From: Granulicella mallensis MP5ACTX8
GTDB lineage: Bacteria; Acidobacteriota; Terriglobia; Terriglobales; Acidobacteriaceae
DNA: 64,000 nt
Assembly: GCF_000178955.2 (NCBI RefSeq)
Contig: NC_016631.1
Location: 4,650,001-4,714,000, forward strand
Reading direction: 5' to 3'
Part shown: piece by piece, positions 18,289 to 26,985 of the stretch
Layout: every line of letters starts with the position of its first letter
How positions within the stretch are numbered: position 1 is the first letter of the stretch
Translations under genes and position numbers: made by a program
Notes under the pieces: model-generated
The model's input: only the letters and a program-made list of their open reading frames with translations
What the model was told of the DNA's origin: nothing
The model's database searches: none

Positions 18289-18473
18289 TTTCTGGTTGTC
18301 ATTCCGAGCGAAGTGAGGAACCTGCTGTCTCCCGTTCTTCGTTCGTATCACCCCAGAATGTCTAAGCTGAAACGAGATATTAGATTGAATACGCCCATAA
18401 CTCTCGTGGGGGGTACAGGCAAAAAACGGGAGACAGCAGGTTCACTCGCTGCGCTCGGAATGACAACCAGAAA
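18289..18473. repeat. Long inverted repeat, copy 2 of a dispersed family
   Basis: Arms at 18289-18337 and 18424-18473 are close reverse complements and share their sequence (tctggttgtcattccgagcg, then aacctgctgtctcccg) with the repeat at 13458-13659. The spacer of about 85 bases is unrelated to the first copy. It lies directly after dapB and could act as its transcript end. No coding capacity. Confidence 0.85.
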
Positions 18474-18487
18474 GGCAAAAGCCAAAA

Positions 18488-18514
18488 ATAGCCCAGGGTT
18501 TCACCCTGGGCTAT
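18488..18514. terminator. Short perfect hairpin after the repeat
   Basis: Twelve-base arms (atagcccagggt and its complement) around a three-base loop, followed by a second small palindrome with ccccttagggg. It lies between the convergent dapB and small hypothetical genes and could serve both strands. Confidence 0.55.
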
Positions 18515-18549
18515 GATGACGTCGCCCCTTAGGGGCTCAGATCCCTGAC

Positions 18550-18726
18550 TTACTGGTTGTTCTCGTCCTTCTTTTCGAGGTGCTCCTCGATGGCTTCGGC
18601 ACCTTTATAACCGGCGACGGCTGCTGCGCCTTCCGTCAGGATCGACGCGTTGGGGTCCAGCTTCTTCACGCCTTCAACCGCGACTACAGCTCCTGCGATC
18701 TTTTCCGCTTCTTCCAAAAATCCCAT
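18550..18726 (-). CDS. Small hypothetical protein
   Basis: A 58-residue protein. The start at 18726 is chosen because AAGGAG lies seven bases upstream; an in-frame extension to 18777 lacks such a site. The sequence (MGFLEEAEKIAGAVVAVEGV ... EGAAAVAGYKGAEAIEEHL) alternates small hydrophobic residues, with a charged C-terminus (KKDENNQ). No domain was recognised and its function is unknown. Confidence 0.65.
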   Translation of the reverse strand: MGFLEEAEKIAGAVVAVEGVKKLDPNASILTEGAAAVAGYKGAEAIEEHLEKKDENNQ

Positions 18727-18868
18727 GACCGACTCCTTTGAAGCATTCAGAATGGATACACCCCGTTCGAGGCGCAATCAGGATAGCACTCGAAGGTAAC
18801 GGAGAACGCGCACAAAACGATCAAACCTGAATGGTTTTGAGGGTCACTACTCGCGATAAACTTTCAGC

Positions 18869-20134
18869 ATGTCTTCGCTGCCTTCCGACGCCTTCGCCGC
18901 CCTTTCCTTCGATCAAAAGCTGGACCGCCTCGCCGAAGTGGCGATCCGAATCGGCCTCAATCTGCGCGAAGGCCAGGAACTCGTCCTGACCGCTCCCACC
19001 GATGCGCTGCCGCTCGCCCGCCGCCTCACCGAGCACGCCTACAAGGCCGGCGCGAAGCTCGTGACCGTCTTCTACACCGACGACGCCACCACCCTCGCCC
19101 GCTTCCAGCACGCGCCCGACGCCAGCTTCGACTACGCTCCCCAGTGGCTGCAGGACGCCATCGCCACGGCGTTCCGGAGCGGCGCAGCCCGCATGGCCAT
19201 CACCGGAGCCAACCCCGCCCTGCTGGCGCAGCAGGACCCCTCCAAGGTCTCCCGCGCCAACATCGCCGCCTCCAAGGCCTCCAAGCCCGCGATGGAGCTC
19301 ATCACCCGCCACGAGATCAACTGGACCATCGTTGCCGCCGCCACGCCCGCCTGGGCCGCGCTGGTCTTCCCCAACGATCCGCCTGAGCTGGCTCTCGGCA
19401 GGCTCTGGGACGCCATCTTCGCGACCTCGCGCATCACCTCCGCCGATCCCGTCGCCCAGTGGAAGGAGCACGGAGCGAACCTCAAGAAGCGCGTCGACTT
19501 CCTGAACGACAAGCGCTTCCACTCGCTGCGCTTCTACACCCCCGACGGCACGACCGACCTCACCGTCGGCCTTGCCGATCAGCACCTCTGGGCCGGCGGC
19601 GGCACCACGGCGGGCAACGGCGTCTACTGCCAGCCCAATATCCCCACCGAAGAGTGCTTCACCACGCCGCACAAAGACCGGGTCAACGGCGTCGTCACAG
19701 CTTCGAAGCCGCTCTCGCACCAGGGCACGCTGATCGAAAACATCCGCTGCACCTTCAAGGACGGCAAGATCGTTGAAGCCACCGCAACCAAGGGCCAGGA
19801 GGCGATCAACAAGCTCATCTCCACCGATGACGGCGCACGCCGCCTCGGCGAGGTCGCACTGGTACCGCACAACTCTCCTATCGCGCAGTCCGGCATCCTC
19901 TTCTGGAACACGCTCTTCGACGAGAACGCCGCGAGCCATATCGCGCTGGGCCAGGCCTACTCCACCTGCCTGATCGGCGGCGAGAAGATGTCGAACGAAG
20001 AGCTCGCCAAACTCGGTGCAAACGAGAGCCTGATTCACGTCGACTGGATGATCGGTGGCCCGACGATGAACGTCGACGGCCTCGCAGCCGATGGCTCTGC
20101 CGAGCCTCTCATGCGGGCGGGCGACTGGGTATAG
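18869..20134 (+). CDS. M29 family aminopeptidase
   Basis: A 421-residue protein without a signal peptide that fits peptidase family M29 (AmpS/PepS, aminopeptidase T). Characteristic stretches are AVRIGLNLREGQELVL-like residues near 25-40, NIPTEECFTTPHKDRVNG with metal-ligand glutamates, LGEVALVPHNSPIAQSG, and the ending IHVDWMIGGPTMNVDG. M29 enzymes are cytoplasmic metallo-aminopeptidases with broad specificity. It is a single gene between the small hypothetical gene and the toxin-antitoxin pair. Confidence 0.93.
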   Translation: MSSLPSDAFAALSFDQKLDRLAEVAIRIGLNLREGQELVLTAPTDALPLARRLTEHAYKAGAKLVTVFYTDDATTLARFQHAPDASFDYAPQWLQDAIATAFRSGAARMAITGANPALLAQQDPSKVSRANIAASKASKPAMELITRHEINWTIVAAATPAWAALVFPNDPPELALGRLWDAIFATSRITSADPVAQWKEHGANLKKRVDFLNDKRFHSLRFYTPDGTTDLTVGLADQHLWAGGGTTAGNGVYCQPNIPTEECFTTPHKDRVNGVVTASKPLSHQGTLIENIRCTFKDGKIVEATATKGQEAINKLISTDDGARRLGEVALVPHNSPIAQSGILFWNTLFDENAASHIALGQAYSTCLIGGEKMSNEELAKLGANESLIHVDWMIGGPTMNVDGLAADGSAEPLMRAGDWV

Positions 20135-20163
20135 ACAGAAGAATTGCTTTAATCGATCACTCG

Positions 20164-20592
20164 CTACAGGAGGTGCTCTGCCGACGCAATAGACGCAATG
20201 AAGTGAATTCCCGGAACCTGCAATCCGTGCAATTTTTTATCGTTGGTCACGAAAATCTCTACCCCTGCAGCCGCAGCACAAGCGAGTTGCATAGCATCAG
20301 GGCCTCGTACCGAAGTCAATTGCCGGACTTCGCGATACCGATCACTCGCAACTTCCTCAAACGCAAGGACTCGAGCCGTCTGTACGATCACATCACGATA
20401 CTTCGAATAGTTTCCGATGCTTGCTCTACGTGGCGACTGCACCTGAATCTCTCCTACGGTGACCCAGGATGTAATTAACTCATCCCCACGAACCAGCATC
20501 TTGGTTCGTAGAGCCATGGCTTCTTTTTGATGAATTGCATGGTTCTCGAATAAATAGATGAACACATTGGTGTCCCAGAAGATTCGGCTCAT
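20164..20592 (-). CDS. PIN-domain toxin (VapC-like)
   Basis: A 142-residue PIN-domain protein from ATG 20592; the longer frame to 20643 reads through the upstream gene's end. The four acidic residues of the nuclease site are visible: D7 in IFWDTNVFIYL, E48 in VTVGEIQ, D99 in RGPDAMQLA and D118 in VTNDKKL. VapC-like toxins are magnesium-dependent RNases that usually cut tRNA or rRNA. The start lies two bases after the stop of the upstream gene, which is the probable antitoxin. Confidence 0.88.
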   Translation of the reverse strand: MSRIFWDTNVFIYLFENHAIHQKEAMALRTKMLVRGDELITSWVTVGEIQVQSPRRASIGNYSKYRDVIVQTARVLAFEEVASDRYREVRQLTSVRGPDAMQLACAAAAGVEIFVTNDKKLHGLQVPGIHFIASIASAEHLL

Positions 20593-20594
20593 CG

Positions 20595-21083
20595 TTACTC
20601 GGCCCTCAGCCGATTCACATATTCCACCGCATCCAACGCCCAAAGCCCCTTACCCGATCCAGCAAGGGCCAACAAAGGGTCATCTGTGGATGCGCGACTG
20701 CGTCTCTTCGCACACCATTCCTCATACCATCGGAGAAGTGGCATTAAATGCCCCGGAAGATCCGATGCTTTGGGGATCACTCGCCCATCACGCTCCGCGT
20801 GAAAGGGGTCGGAAGGACAGAGTAGGCGGCGCAGCCCATTCTGGGTCTCGAAAAGCATCCGCAGCTTTGCCTGATTTGGAGCTCGGTTCGCAACACAGTG
20901 TTGATTCGCATGAAGATAGATGCTGATATCTTCCTTTTCGGTCAGGCCTTCTTCTTTCACTTTCGCCACGATTTCGGCAACGGTGAATCCCTCAACCTTC
21001 GAATGTTCACGGTGAAGCATAGCTGTTGCAACCCACACCGCATCGGCAACTTTGAGATCTAAAGCACGCTCAACCGTTTGCAT
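20595..21083 (-). CDS. Probable antitoxin partner of the PIN toxin, unrecognised family
   Basis: A 162-residue protein encoded directly upstream of the PIN toxin, starting at ATG 21083 after AGGGGAG. The N-terminal 60 residues look helical and wing-like (VADAVWVATAMLHREH, then FTVAEIVAKVKEEGL), suggesting a DNA-binding fold. The C-terminus (PLLALAGSGKGLWALDAVEY) could contact the toxin. It is not an AbrB-, RHH- or Phd-type VapB and is longer than these. The antitoxin role is inferred from position, the two-base spacing and the operator-like repeats upstream. Confidence 0.65.
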   Translation of the reverse strand: MQTVERALDLKVADAVWVATAMLHREHSKVEGFTVAEIVAKVKEEGLTEKEDISIYLHANQHCVANRAPNQAKLRMLFETQNGLRRLLCPSDPFHAERDGRVIPKASDLPGHLMPLLRWYEEWCAKRRSRASTDDPLLALAGSGKGLWALDAVEYVNRLRAE

Positions 21084-21101
21084 GTTGTCTCCCCTTCAAA
21101 C

Positions 21102-21135
21102 AAGGATATAAGGATTTATCCTTTTGTCAAGGATA
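21102..21135 (-). promoter_or_regulatory. AAGGATA repeats, candidate operator of the toxin-antitoxin operon
   Basis: Between 18 and 52 bases upstream of the antitoxin start, AAGGATA occurs at 21102-21108 and 21129-21135. A palindrome AAGGAT-TT-ATCCTT lies at 21110-21123. Autoregulatory operators of toxin-antitoxin systems often have this layout. The assignment is inferred. Confidence 0.5.
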
Positions 21136-21187
21136 CCTGTTATTTTCAAATCTCTACCTTTTGTCCTACTATCTAAGGCACGTCCCC

Positions 21188-21844
21188 ATGCAGGCCACCT
21201 CCTCTCCAGCCCGGCTCGAAGCCTTCTCCGACGGCGTCATCGCCGTCATCATCACCATCATGGTGCTGGAGCTAAAGGTGCCCGCGCTGAGCGGCTTTGC
21301 GGCGTTTCACGGAGTCATCTCGACCTTGCTGGTCTATGGCCTTTCGTTCGCCTTCATCGCAGTCTACTGGGTCAATCACCACGGTCTCATCGGCACGCTC
21401 ACCCGCTCTAACAACCGCATCCTCTGGGCCAACCTAATCTGGCTCTTCGCTCTGTCGCTGATCCCCTTCTTTACCGACTACATCAACGAACACTTCGACT
21501 CGTTCTCCGTCACCATCTACTGCATCTGCATGCTAGCGGCAGGCGCGACCTTTCTGCTCCTGCGCTATACCGTCGAGTGCCAAGTAGCGCGTGAGGGGCG
21601 GCTGGCGAGCGCCGACCGCACCCGTTTCCAGCATTGGGGATCGGTTGGCATCTACGCCGTCAGCATCGGTCTCGCTCACATTTCACCGCGTGGTGCGTTG
21701 TTCGTCAGTTCCTTCGTTACACTCCTCTGGATCCTTCCAACCCTGGGCCTCTTCGGGGGTTCGTACGGCGGCGACGTCCCTGCCTCCCACCACGAACTCG
21801 CTCCGCACGAGCCCGAAATGGATCACTCCCACACGCACAAATAG
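21188..21844 (+). CDS. TMEM175-family (DUF1211) potassium-channel-like protein
   Basis: A 218-residue membrane protein with about six helices. ATG 21188 is preferred over TTG 21161 because the family signature RLEAFSDGVIAVIITIMVLE begins nine residues later; the FSDG motif forms the pore-lining helix in TMEM175 proteins. The C-terminus is histidine-rich (HHELAPHEPEMDHSHTHK). Bacterial TMEM175 homologues conduct potassium ions. It is a stand-alone gene upstream of dapA. Confidence 0.88.
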   Translation: MQATSSPARLEAFSDGVIAVIITIMVLELKVPALSGFAAFHGVISTLLVYGLSFAFIAVYWVNHHGLIGTLTRSNNRILWANLIWLFALSLIPFFTDYINEHFDSFSVTIYCICMLAAGATFLLLRYTVECQVAREGRLASADRTRFQHWGSVGIYAVSIGLAHISPRGALFVSSFVTLLWILPTLGLFGGSYGGDVPASHHELAPHEPEMDHSHTHK

Positions 21845-21946
21845 CCGGGTTTCGAATTTCCTCACTGGTTTCCTCACAGGAAATAGCCTTCATGCCCTCA
21901 TTCGACCGCGCAAAAAGCGGCGATGTGCTCTAAACTACCCTTCGGC

Positions 21947-22861
21947 ATGAATCTGCAAGGTTGCGGTACAGCACTCGTTACTCCTTTTCGCCCCGACGGT
22001 TCGGTGGATGAAACTGCGCTCCACGCTCACGTCAACTGGCAGATTGCCAACGGCGTCTCCCTGCTGATCCCCGCAGGCACCACCGGCGAGGCCTCCACGC
22101 TTACGGAGCAGGAGTGGCTGCGCGTCATCGAGGTCACGGTAGCCGCGGCAGCGGGCCGGGTTCCCGTCTTCGCCGGATCGACGCATAACTCCACCCACCA
22201 GGCCGTCGTCAATGCGAAGAAGCTGGCGAACATCCACGGACTCACCGGCATTCTGACCGCGAACCCGTATTACAACCGCCCCGGCCAGGAAGGCCAGTAC
22301 CAGCACTTCCGCGCCATCGCCCAGGCGGTCGACCTGCCGATCCTGCTCTACAACATCCCTGGCCGCACCGGCGCGAACCTCGAGCCCGCCACCGTCCTGC
22401 GCCTCGCCGAGATTCCCAACATCATCGGCATCAAGGAATCCAGCGGCAACATGGTCCAGATCACCGAGCTGATCACCCAGGCGCCCCGCGCCTTCAAAGT
22501 CTTCGCCGGAGACGACTCCCTCGCCCTGCCCACACTCGCCGTCGGCGGTGTAGGACTTATCTCGGTGGCCTCCAACGCCATTCCGCAGCAGATGTCGCAG
22601 ATGATCGGTTACGCCCTGAGCGACAACTGGATCGCCGCGCGCCGCATCAACCGTCACTACTTCCACCTGATGCAGGCCCACTTCACCGAGCCGAGCCCCG
22701 CGCCCATCAAGGCCGTGCTCGCCCTGCTGGGCCGTGGCAACGAGCAGCTCCGCCTCCCGATGATTCCCGTCTCGGCAAGGACACGCCACACTCTGGAGAT
22801 GATCCTCGGCGAACTGGGTCTGTTGCGCGACCATCCGCACGAAAACCTGCGCGTCTTCTAA
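21947..22861 (+). CDS. dapA: 4-hydroxy-tetrahydrodipicolinate synthase
   Basis: A 304-residue TIM-barrel enzyme from ATG 21947 (an in-frame start at 21923 lacks support). The DHDPS hallmarks are present: GTTGE at residues 44-48, Y135 and R140 in LLYNIPGRTG, and Schiff-base lysine K163 in IGIKESSGN. The ending PIKAVLALLG is typical of DapA rather than N-acetylneuraminate lyase. It condenses pyruvate with aspartate semialdehyde. It lies apart from asd-lysC-dapB, and a hairpin follows its stop. Confidence 0.94.
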   Translation: MNLQGCGTALVTPFRPDGSVDETALHAHVNWQIANGVSLLIPAGTTGEASTLTEQEWLRVIEVTVAAAAGRVPVFAGSTHNSTHQAVVNAKKLANIHGLTGILTANPYYNRPGQEGQYQHFRAIAQAVDLPILLYNIPGRTGANLEPATVLRLAEIPNIIGIKESSGNMVQITELITQAPRAFKVFAGDDSLALPTLAVGGVGLISVASNAIPQQMSQMIGYALSDNWIAARRINRHYFHLMQAHFTEPSPAPIKAVLALLGRGNEQLRLPMIPVSARTRHTLEMILGELGLLRDHPHENLRVF

Positions 22862-22873
22862 ACGCCGTTGTTT

Positions 22874-22906
22874 GTTTGTGCCGTCATCTGAGCCGACGGC
22901 ACAAAC
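22874..22906 (+). terminator. Hairpin after dapA
   Basis: Twelve-base arms (gtttgtgccgtc and its complement) with a nine-base loop, 12 bases after the dapA stop. There is no T-run, so termination may be incomplete. Confidence 0.6.
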
Positions 22907-22971
22907 CGACCTCAGGCGCTCTACCTCGACAAAAATCCTGTCTGACAGGTATTGTTATGCCGAGGTTTTTC

Positions 22972-24282
22972 ATGCACGCCACACGCCGTGAAGTCTTCAA
23001 GTCCAGCCTGGCCGCCGCTGCCTCTGCAGTGCTTCCCAATCCCAGGTCACACAGCCCCCACCGCGCCGTAACGCCCTCCGAGCTGCAGGCCAACTACGCC
23101 AAGTGCGACGCTGCGGCAGCCTTACCGGTCTTCAAGCGCGAACTCTTCCCCGACCCCGTTCTCATCGACACCATCGAGCTCCTGCACTACAAGAAGAGCT
23201 GGCTCTGCCGCGTCCGCTCCAGAGACGGCGCCGAAGGTCTCTCCATCTCCAACTCGCAGCAGATGGAGGTGCTCTATCCCCTCTTCGTCCAGCGCATCGC
23301 GCCCTACTTCCTCGGCCGGGACGCCCGCGATCTCGAAGCCCTGATGGAAGAGGTCACGGTCTACGAGAGCAACTACAAGGCCACCGGGCTCGCCATCTTC
23401 GTCCCCATGGCAACGCTCGAGTTCGCCATCCTCGATATGTTCGGCAAGATGTCCAAGCGCTCCATCGGCCTGCTCATCTCGGACAAGATCTATAACCCGA
23501 AGATCAATGTCTACCAGGCCAACGGCGAGCGCTACATCACGCCCGAGCTCACGATCGAGCACCTGCAGCGCGACGTCGCCATCTCCAAAGCCAAGGCGAT
23601 CAAGTTCAAACTGGGCGGTCGCATGTCGCACGCGGAGACCCCCGCCGGTCGCAGCGAAAAGCTCATCCCACTGGTGCGCAAGACCTTCGGCGACCAGATG
23701 GTGATCTCCGCCGACGCCAACGGCTCCTACACCGCTGCCGAAGCCATTCCCATCGGCAGGCTGATGCAGGAGTACAAGTACGCCTTCTACGAAGAGCCCG
23801 TCCCCTTCGACTGGTATGAAGACCTCAAGACAGTCGCCGATGCACTCGACATCCCCATGGCGCTGGGCGAGCAGGAGCCCTCCACCCACAACTTCCGCTG
23901 GGTGCTCGCGAATAATTCTGTCGGCATCGTCCAGCAGGACATGTTCTACTTCGGCGGGATGATCCGCTGCATGCGCGTCGCGCGGATGGCTGCGGCACTG
24001 GGCAAGCAGTGCATCCCGCACATCTCGTCCACCGGCCTCGGCTACCTGTACATGATGCACTTCGTCTCGGCGATCCCGAACTCCGGGCCGTACCACGAGT
24101 TCAAGGAGTTCAATAACGACCTGCCTTACACGTGCGCCACCAGCACCCTGCGCTCGGACGATAACGGAGCCATCACCGTCCCTACCAGTCCGGGCGTCGG
24201 CGTCGAGATCGATCCGGCTTACATCGCGAAGCACGAGGTCATGAAAGCGGTCCGGCCGGCAAACTTCAAGGACGCCGTATGA
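22972..24282 (+). CDS. Tat-exported enolase-superfamily (mandelate racemase/muconate lactonizing type) enzyme
   Basis: A 436-residue protein from ATG 22972, with GAGG six bases upstream; starts at 22957 and 22876 are also in frame. The N-terminus TRREVFKSSLAAAASAVLP fits a twin-arginine signal. The enolase barrel shows K211 and K213 in IKFKLGG, and metal ligands D248 (SADANGSY), E274 (FYEEPVPFDW) and E300 (ALGEQEPS). Such enzymes abstract the alpha-proton of a carboxylate, giving dehydration, racemisation or cycloisomerisation. The substrate is unknown. The next gene starts inside its stop (ATGA), so it heads a coupled four-gene chain. Confidence 0.86.
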   Translation: MHATRREVFKSSLAAAASAVLPNPRSHSPHRAVTPSELQANYAKCDAAAALPVFKRELFPDPVLIDTIELLHYKKSWLCRVRSRDGAEGLSISNSQQMEVLYPLFVQRIAPYFLGRDARDLEALMEEVTVYESNYKATGLAIFVPMATLEFAILDMFGKMSKRSIGLLISDKIYNPKINVYQANGERYITPELTIEHLQRDVAISKAKAIKFKLGGRMSHAETPAGRSEKLIPLVRKTFGDQMVISADANGSYTAAEAIPIGRLMQEYKYAFYEEPVPFDWYEDLKTVADALDIPMALGEQEPSTHNFRWVLANNSVGIVQQDMFYFGGMIRCMRVARMAAALGKQCIPHISSTGLGYLYMMHFVSAIPNSGPYHEFKEFNNDLPYTCATSTLRSDDNGAITVPTSPGVGVEIDPAYIAKHEVMKAVRPANFKDAV

Positions 24283-24725
24283 TGCTCTTCGCTCCCCTGC
24301 TTCTCATCGCCGCAGCCATGGGCCAGGCCACAGCCTCCGCGCCAAAGCCTGATGTCGTGATCTGGCCGCATGGCGTCTCGCCGCTCGGCATCAAGCACAA
24401 GGAGAACTTCGGCAACCACGGCCTCTCCATCACTGTCCATGACACCAGTGGCATCGCCGAGGTCCACCAGGCCACCGCCGACGTCATGATTGTGCAGAGC
24501 GGGGAAGCGACGCTCGTCTATGGCGGCGAGGTCATCGACGCCCACTCTCCCTCGCCCAACGAAGTTCGCGGCACCGGCATTCGCAACGGCACCTCCGTAC
24601 ACATCACTGCGGGAGACGTCATTCACTTCCCTGCCGGCATGCCGCATCAATGGCTCCTCGAACCCGGCAAGCAGATCACCTACCTCGTCGTTCACGTCGA
24701 AGAACCCACCGCCGCCAAGCCATGA
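24279..24725 (+). CDS. Exported cupin-domain protein
   Basis: A 148-residue protein with a signal peptide (MMLFAPLLLIAAAMGQATA) and one cupin barrel. The two cupin motifs appear as EVHQATADVMIVQSGEATLV and GDVIHFPAGMPHQW, with histidines suited to bind a metal. Cupins of this size act as isomerases, dioxygenases or sugar-binding proteins. Its start overlaps the stop of the enolase-superfamily gene and its own stop overlaps the hydrolase start. A role in processing the same extracytoplasmic substrate is inferred. Confidence 0.85.
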   Translation: MMLFAPLLLIAAAMGQATASAPKPDVVIWPHGVSPLGIKHKENFGNHGLSITVHDTSGIAEVHQATADVMIVQSGEATLVYGGEVIDAHSPSPNEVRGTGIRNGTSVHITAGDVIHFPAGMPHQWLLEPGKQITYLVVHVEEPTAAKP

Positions 24726-26011
24726 AGCTCCTCTCTGCAACGCTCCTTCTCGCCGCGACCTTCGCCACTCATGCGCAAACCACCACGCCTGCGCAACTGG
24801 AACAGTGGCGTGAGCAATCTGTGCACGCACTCTTCATCGACTCGCCGTTGCCTCCGCTCAAGCCACAGAGCTTCGGCAGCTTCGTTGCAGCACCCGGCGT
24901 TCGTGTCGAACACATCACCTTCGGCACGCAGTACGGCATGCGAGTGCCGGCGATCGTCTATGCTCCTGCACACCCCAAAGGCCGTGTCCCGGCGCTCGTC
25001 GTGGTCAACGGCCACGGTGGCGACAAGAGCTCCTGGTACGCCGTCTACACCGGCCTGCTCTACGCCAGCGCGGGTGCGGTCGTCGTAACCTACGACCCCA
25101 TCGGCGAGTTCGAGCGTACCCCCTCGCGCGGCTCCGAAGTCGGCGAGCATGACAAGCCCATCCCCGGCCTCAACCATCCTGAACGCGTCGGCGGCCTCAT
25201 GATCGAGGACGCGATGCAAGCCGTGCGCTACGCGGCCTCGCGGCATGAGGTCGATCCTAAACGCATCGCGCTGCTTGGCTACTCGATGGGCTCGTTCCAC
25301 GCTTCATTGGCAGCAGCGCTGGCCGGGCCGCAACTCCCGCACATCCGAGCACTGGTGCTCTCCGGCGGCGGCGACCTCGACGGTAACGGCGGCTCCTGGG
25401 ACTCCAGCACCAAAATCAACTGCCAGGGTGGTCCCTACCGCGCGCTCAGCTTCATGCCCGACAAAGGCGCGGACCTCTACGCCCTGCGCGCCCGCTCCGG
25501 CCCCACATTGGTCCTCAACGGAACCGTGGACTCGCTGGTCGCTCGGCCCAATCACTTTGAGCCTTTCTTCAACGACCTTCGCAGCCGCATCGCATCCCTG
25601 ACCGGTTCGCAAACCAACCTGCCCGAGACCCTCTGGTTCCCCGGGGTCGGCCATCGTCCCAGTTGGATGACGCGGCCCGCCGCTCTCTGGCTCAACTACC
25701 AGCTGCACTTCCCCAACTGGACCGACGCCGAGATTGAGGCCTTCCCCACGATTCGCGTGGCGGACTGGGTCGCAAAGACCGGCGTTCGCATCTCCCATGG
25801 CTACCAGGTCGAGCAGAAAGAAGGTGGAATCCCGGCGCTCGATCTCCAGCTCCCGGGTCTTACCCGCGAGCAACTGCAGGCCGTACCCGAAGCCGTCTGG
25901 CAGAAGGATCGCAGCCGCTACACGCTCGAAGGCTGGACGCCCCGGGCGCTCGCCGCAGACCATGGCGGGGAATCCACCGCCGCGTCCTCGGTACAATCGC
26001 AGCATCCATGA
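24722..26011 (+). CDS. Exported alpha/beta hydrolase (acetyl-xylan-esterase/dienelactone-hydrolase like)
   Basis: A 429-residue protein from ATG 24722 with signal peptide [19 protein letters not shown]. The alpha/beta-hydrolase core shows the oxyanion stretch [14 protein letters not shown] (residues 93-106), nucleophile S188 in [12 protein letters not shown], a probable acid around NGTVDSL, and histidine in [10 protein letters not shown]. The family cleaves ester bonds of sugar or lactone substrates. It is coupled by ATGA overlaps to the cupin gene upstream and to dapD downstream. Specific substrate unknown. Confidence 0.85.
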   Translation: MKLLSATLLLAATFATHAQTTTPAQLEQWREQSVHALFIDSPLPPLKPQSFGSFVAAPGVRVEHITFGTQYGMRVPAIVYAPAHPKGRVPALVVVNGHGGDKSSWYAVYTGLLYASAGAVVVTYDPIGEFERTPSRGSEVGEHDKPIPGLNHPERVGGLMIEDAMQAVRYAASRHEVDPKRIALLGYSMGSFHASLAAALAGPQLPHIRALVLSGGGDLDGNGGSWDSSTKINCQGGPYRALSFMPDKGADLYALRARSGPTLVLNGTVDSLVARPNHFEPFFNDLRSRIASLTGSQTNLPETLWFPGVGHRPSWMTRPAALWLNYQLHFPNWTDAEIEAFPTIRVADWVAKTGVRISHGYQVEQKEGGIPALDLQLPGLTREQLQAVPEAVWQKDRSRYTLEGWTPRALAADHGGESTAASSVQSQHP

Positions 26012-26862
26012 ACTCTGCGAACCCGCTCGAACAAACCATTGAAAAGTTCTTTGCCGAAGGCCCCGCGGCCATCGGCAACACTGAAGCCCTCGACGCCTTC
26101 CTCCAGCTCCGTGAAGGCCTGGAGGCCGGCACTCTCCGCTCCGCCGAACCTGACGCCTCGCAGCCCACGGGCTGGCGCGTCAATGCCTGGGTCAAGCGCG
26201 GCATCCTGCTCGGCTTCCGGCTGGGCCACCTGGTCTCTATCGGCGAGGACGCTGTCCTGTCCTGCGTCGACAAGCACACCTACCCCACGCGCCGCTTTAC
26301 GCCTGAGCAGAACATCCGCATCGTGACCGGCGGCAGCGCCGTTCGCGCCGGAGCGTATCTCGCCTCGGGAGTCGTCGTTGTCCCGCCCGCCTATATCAAC
26401 ACCGGCGCTTACGTCGACGAAGGCACCATGGTCGACTCGCATGCCCTGGTTGGCTCCTGCGCGCAGATCGGCAAGCGCGTACACCTTTCTGCCGCAGCGC
26501 AGATTGGTGGAGTGCTCGAACCCGTGAACGCCTCGCCGGTCATCATCGAAGACGACGCGCTCATCGGCGGCAACACCGGCGTCTACGAAGGCACCATCGT
26601 CCGTTCACGCGCAGTGCTCGCCGCCGGAGTCATCCTCACCCGGGGCACACCGGTCTACGACCTGCCCAACAACACCATCCTCAAGGCCACCGCCGAGACA
26701 CCCCTGATCATCCCCTCGGGAGCCGTCGTCGTCGCCGGTTCGCGAGCCATTCAGAGCGGCCCCGGCAAAGAACTCGGCCTCAGCGTCTACACCCCCATCA
26801 TCGTGAAGTATCGCGATGAGAAGACAGATTTGTCGACAGCGCTTGAGGATTTGCTGCGGTAG
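26008..26862 (+). CDS. dapD: 2,3,4,5-tetrahydropyridine-2,6-dicarboxylate N-succinyltransferase
   Basis: A 284-residue DapD. The N-terminal helical domain leads to [19 protein letters not shown], then a left-handed beta-helix of hexapeptide repeats (about residues 100-235) containing [22 protein letters not shown] and [10 protein letters not shown]. It transfers succinyl from succinyl-CoA to tetrahydrodipicolinate in the lysine pathway, and so implies the succinylase branch. Its start lies in the stop of the preceding hydrolase gene, although the two have no known metabolic link. A hairpin follows. Confidence 0.95.
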   Translation: MNSANPLEQTIEKFFAEGPAAIGNTEALDAFLQLREGLEAGTLRSAEPDASQPTGWRVNAWVKRGILLGFRLGHLVSIGEDAVLSCVDKHTYPTRRFTPEQNIRIVTGGSAVRAGAYLASGVVVVPPAYINTGAYVDEGTMVDSHALVGSCAQIGKRVHLSAAAQIGGVLEPVNASPVIIEDDALIGGNTGVYEGTIVRSRAVLAAGVILTRGTPVYDLPNNTILKATAETPLIIPSGAVVVAGSRAIQSGPGKELGLSVYTPIIVKYRDEKTDLSTALEDLLR

Positions 26863-26871
26863 GCGATATTT

Positions 26872-26917
26872 TGCCTTTCTTTCTGTCATTCCCTGCGGGA
26901 TGACAGAAAGAAAGGCA
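26872..26917. terminator. Perfect hairpin after dapD
   Basis: Arms tgcctttctttctgtcat and complement with a short loop, starting 10 bases after the dapD stop. The loop region contains tgtcattcc, resembling the core of the two long inverted repeats. Confidence 0.7.
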
Positions 26918-26985
26918 AGAGCAATCCCTGGGAACTCTCCAGGTTCCATCTGCGTACTCACTGAAGAAAGGAGTTCGTCCCCTCC

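Noticed and set aside
13458..18514. Possible CRISPR array because of repeated arms
   Set aside because: The repeats are inverted pairs with one spacer each, not regularly spaced direct repeats, and no cas genes are present.
21947..22861. dapA product as a KDG- or sugar-acid aldolase working with the neighbouring enolase-superfamily enzyme
   Set aside because: The DHDPS residues (GTTGE, Y135, R140, K163) and the PIKAVLALLG end fit DapA, and a hairpin separates it from the cassette.
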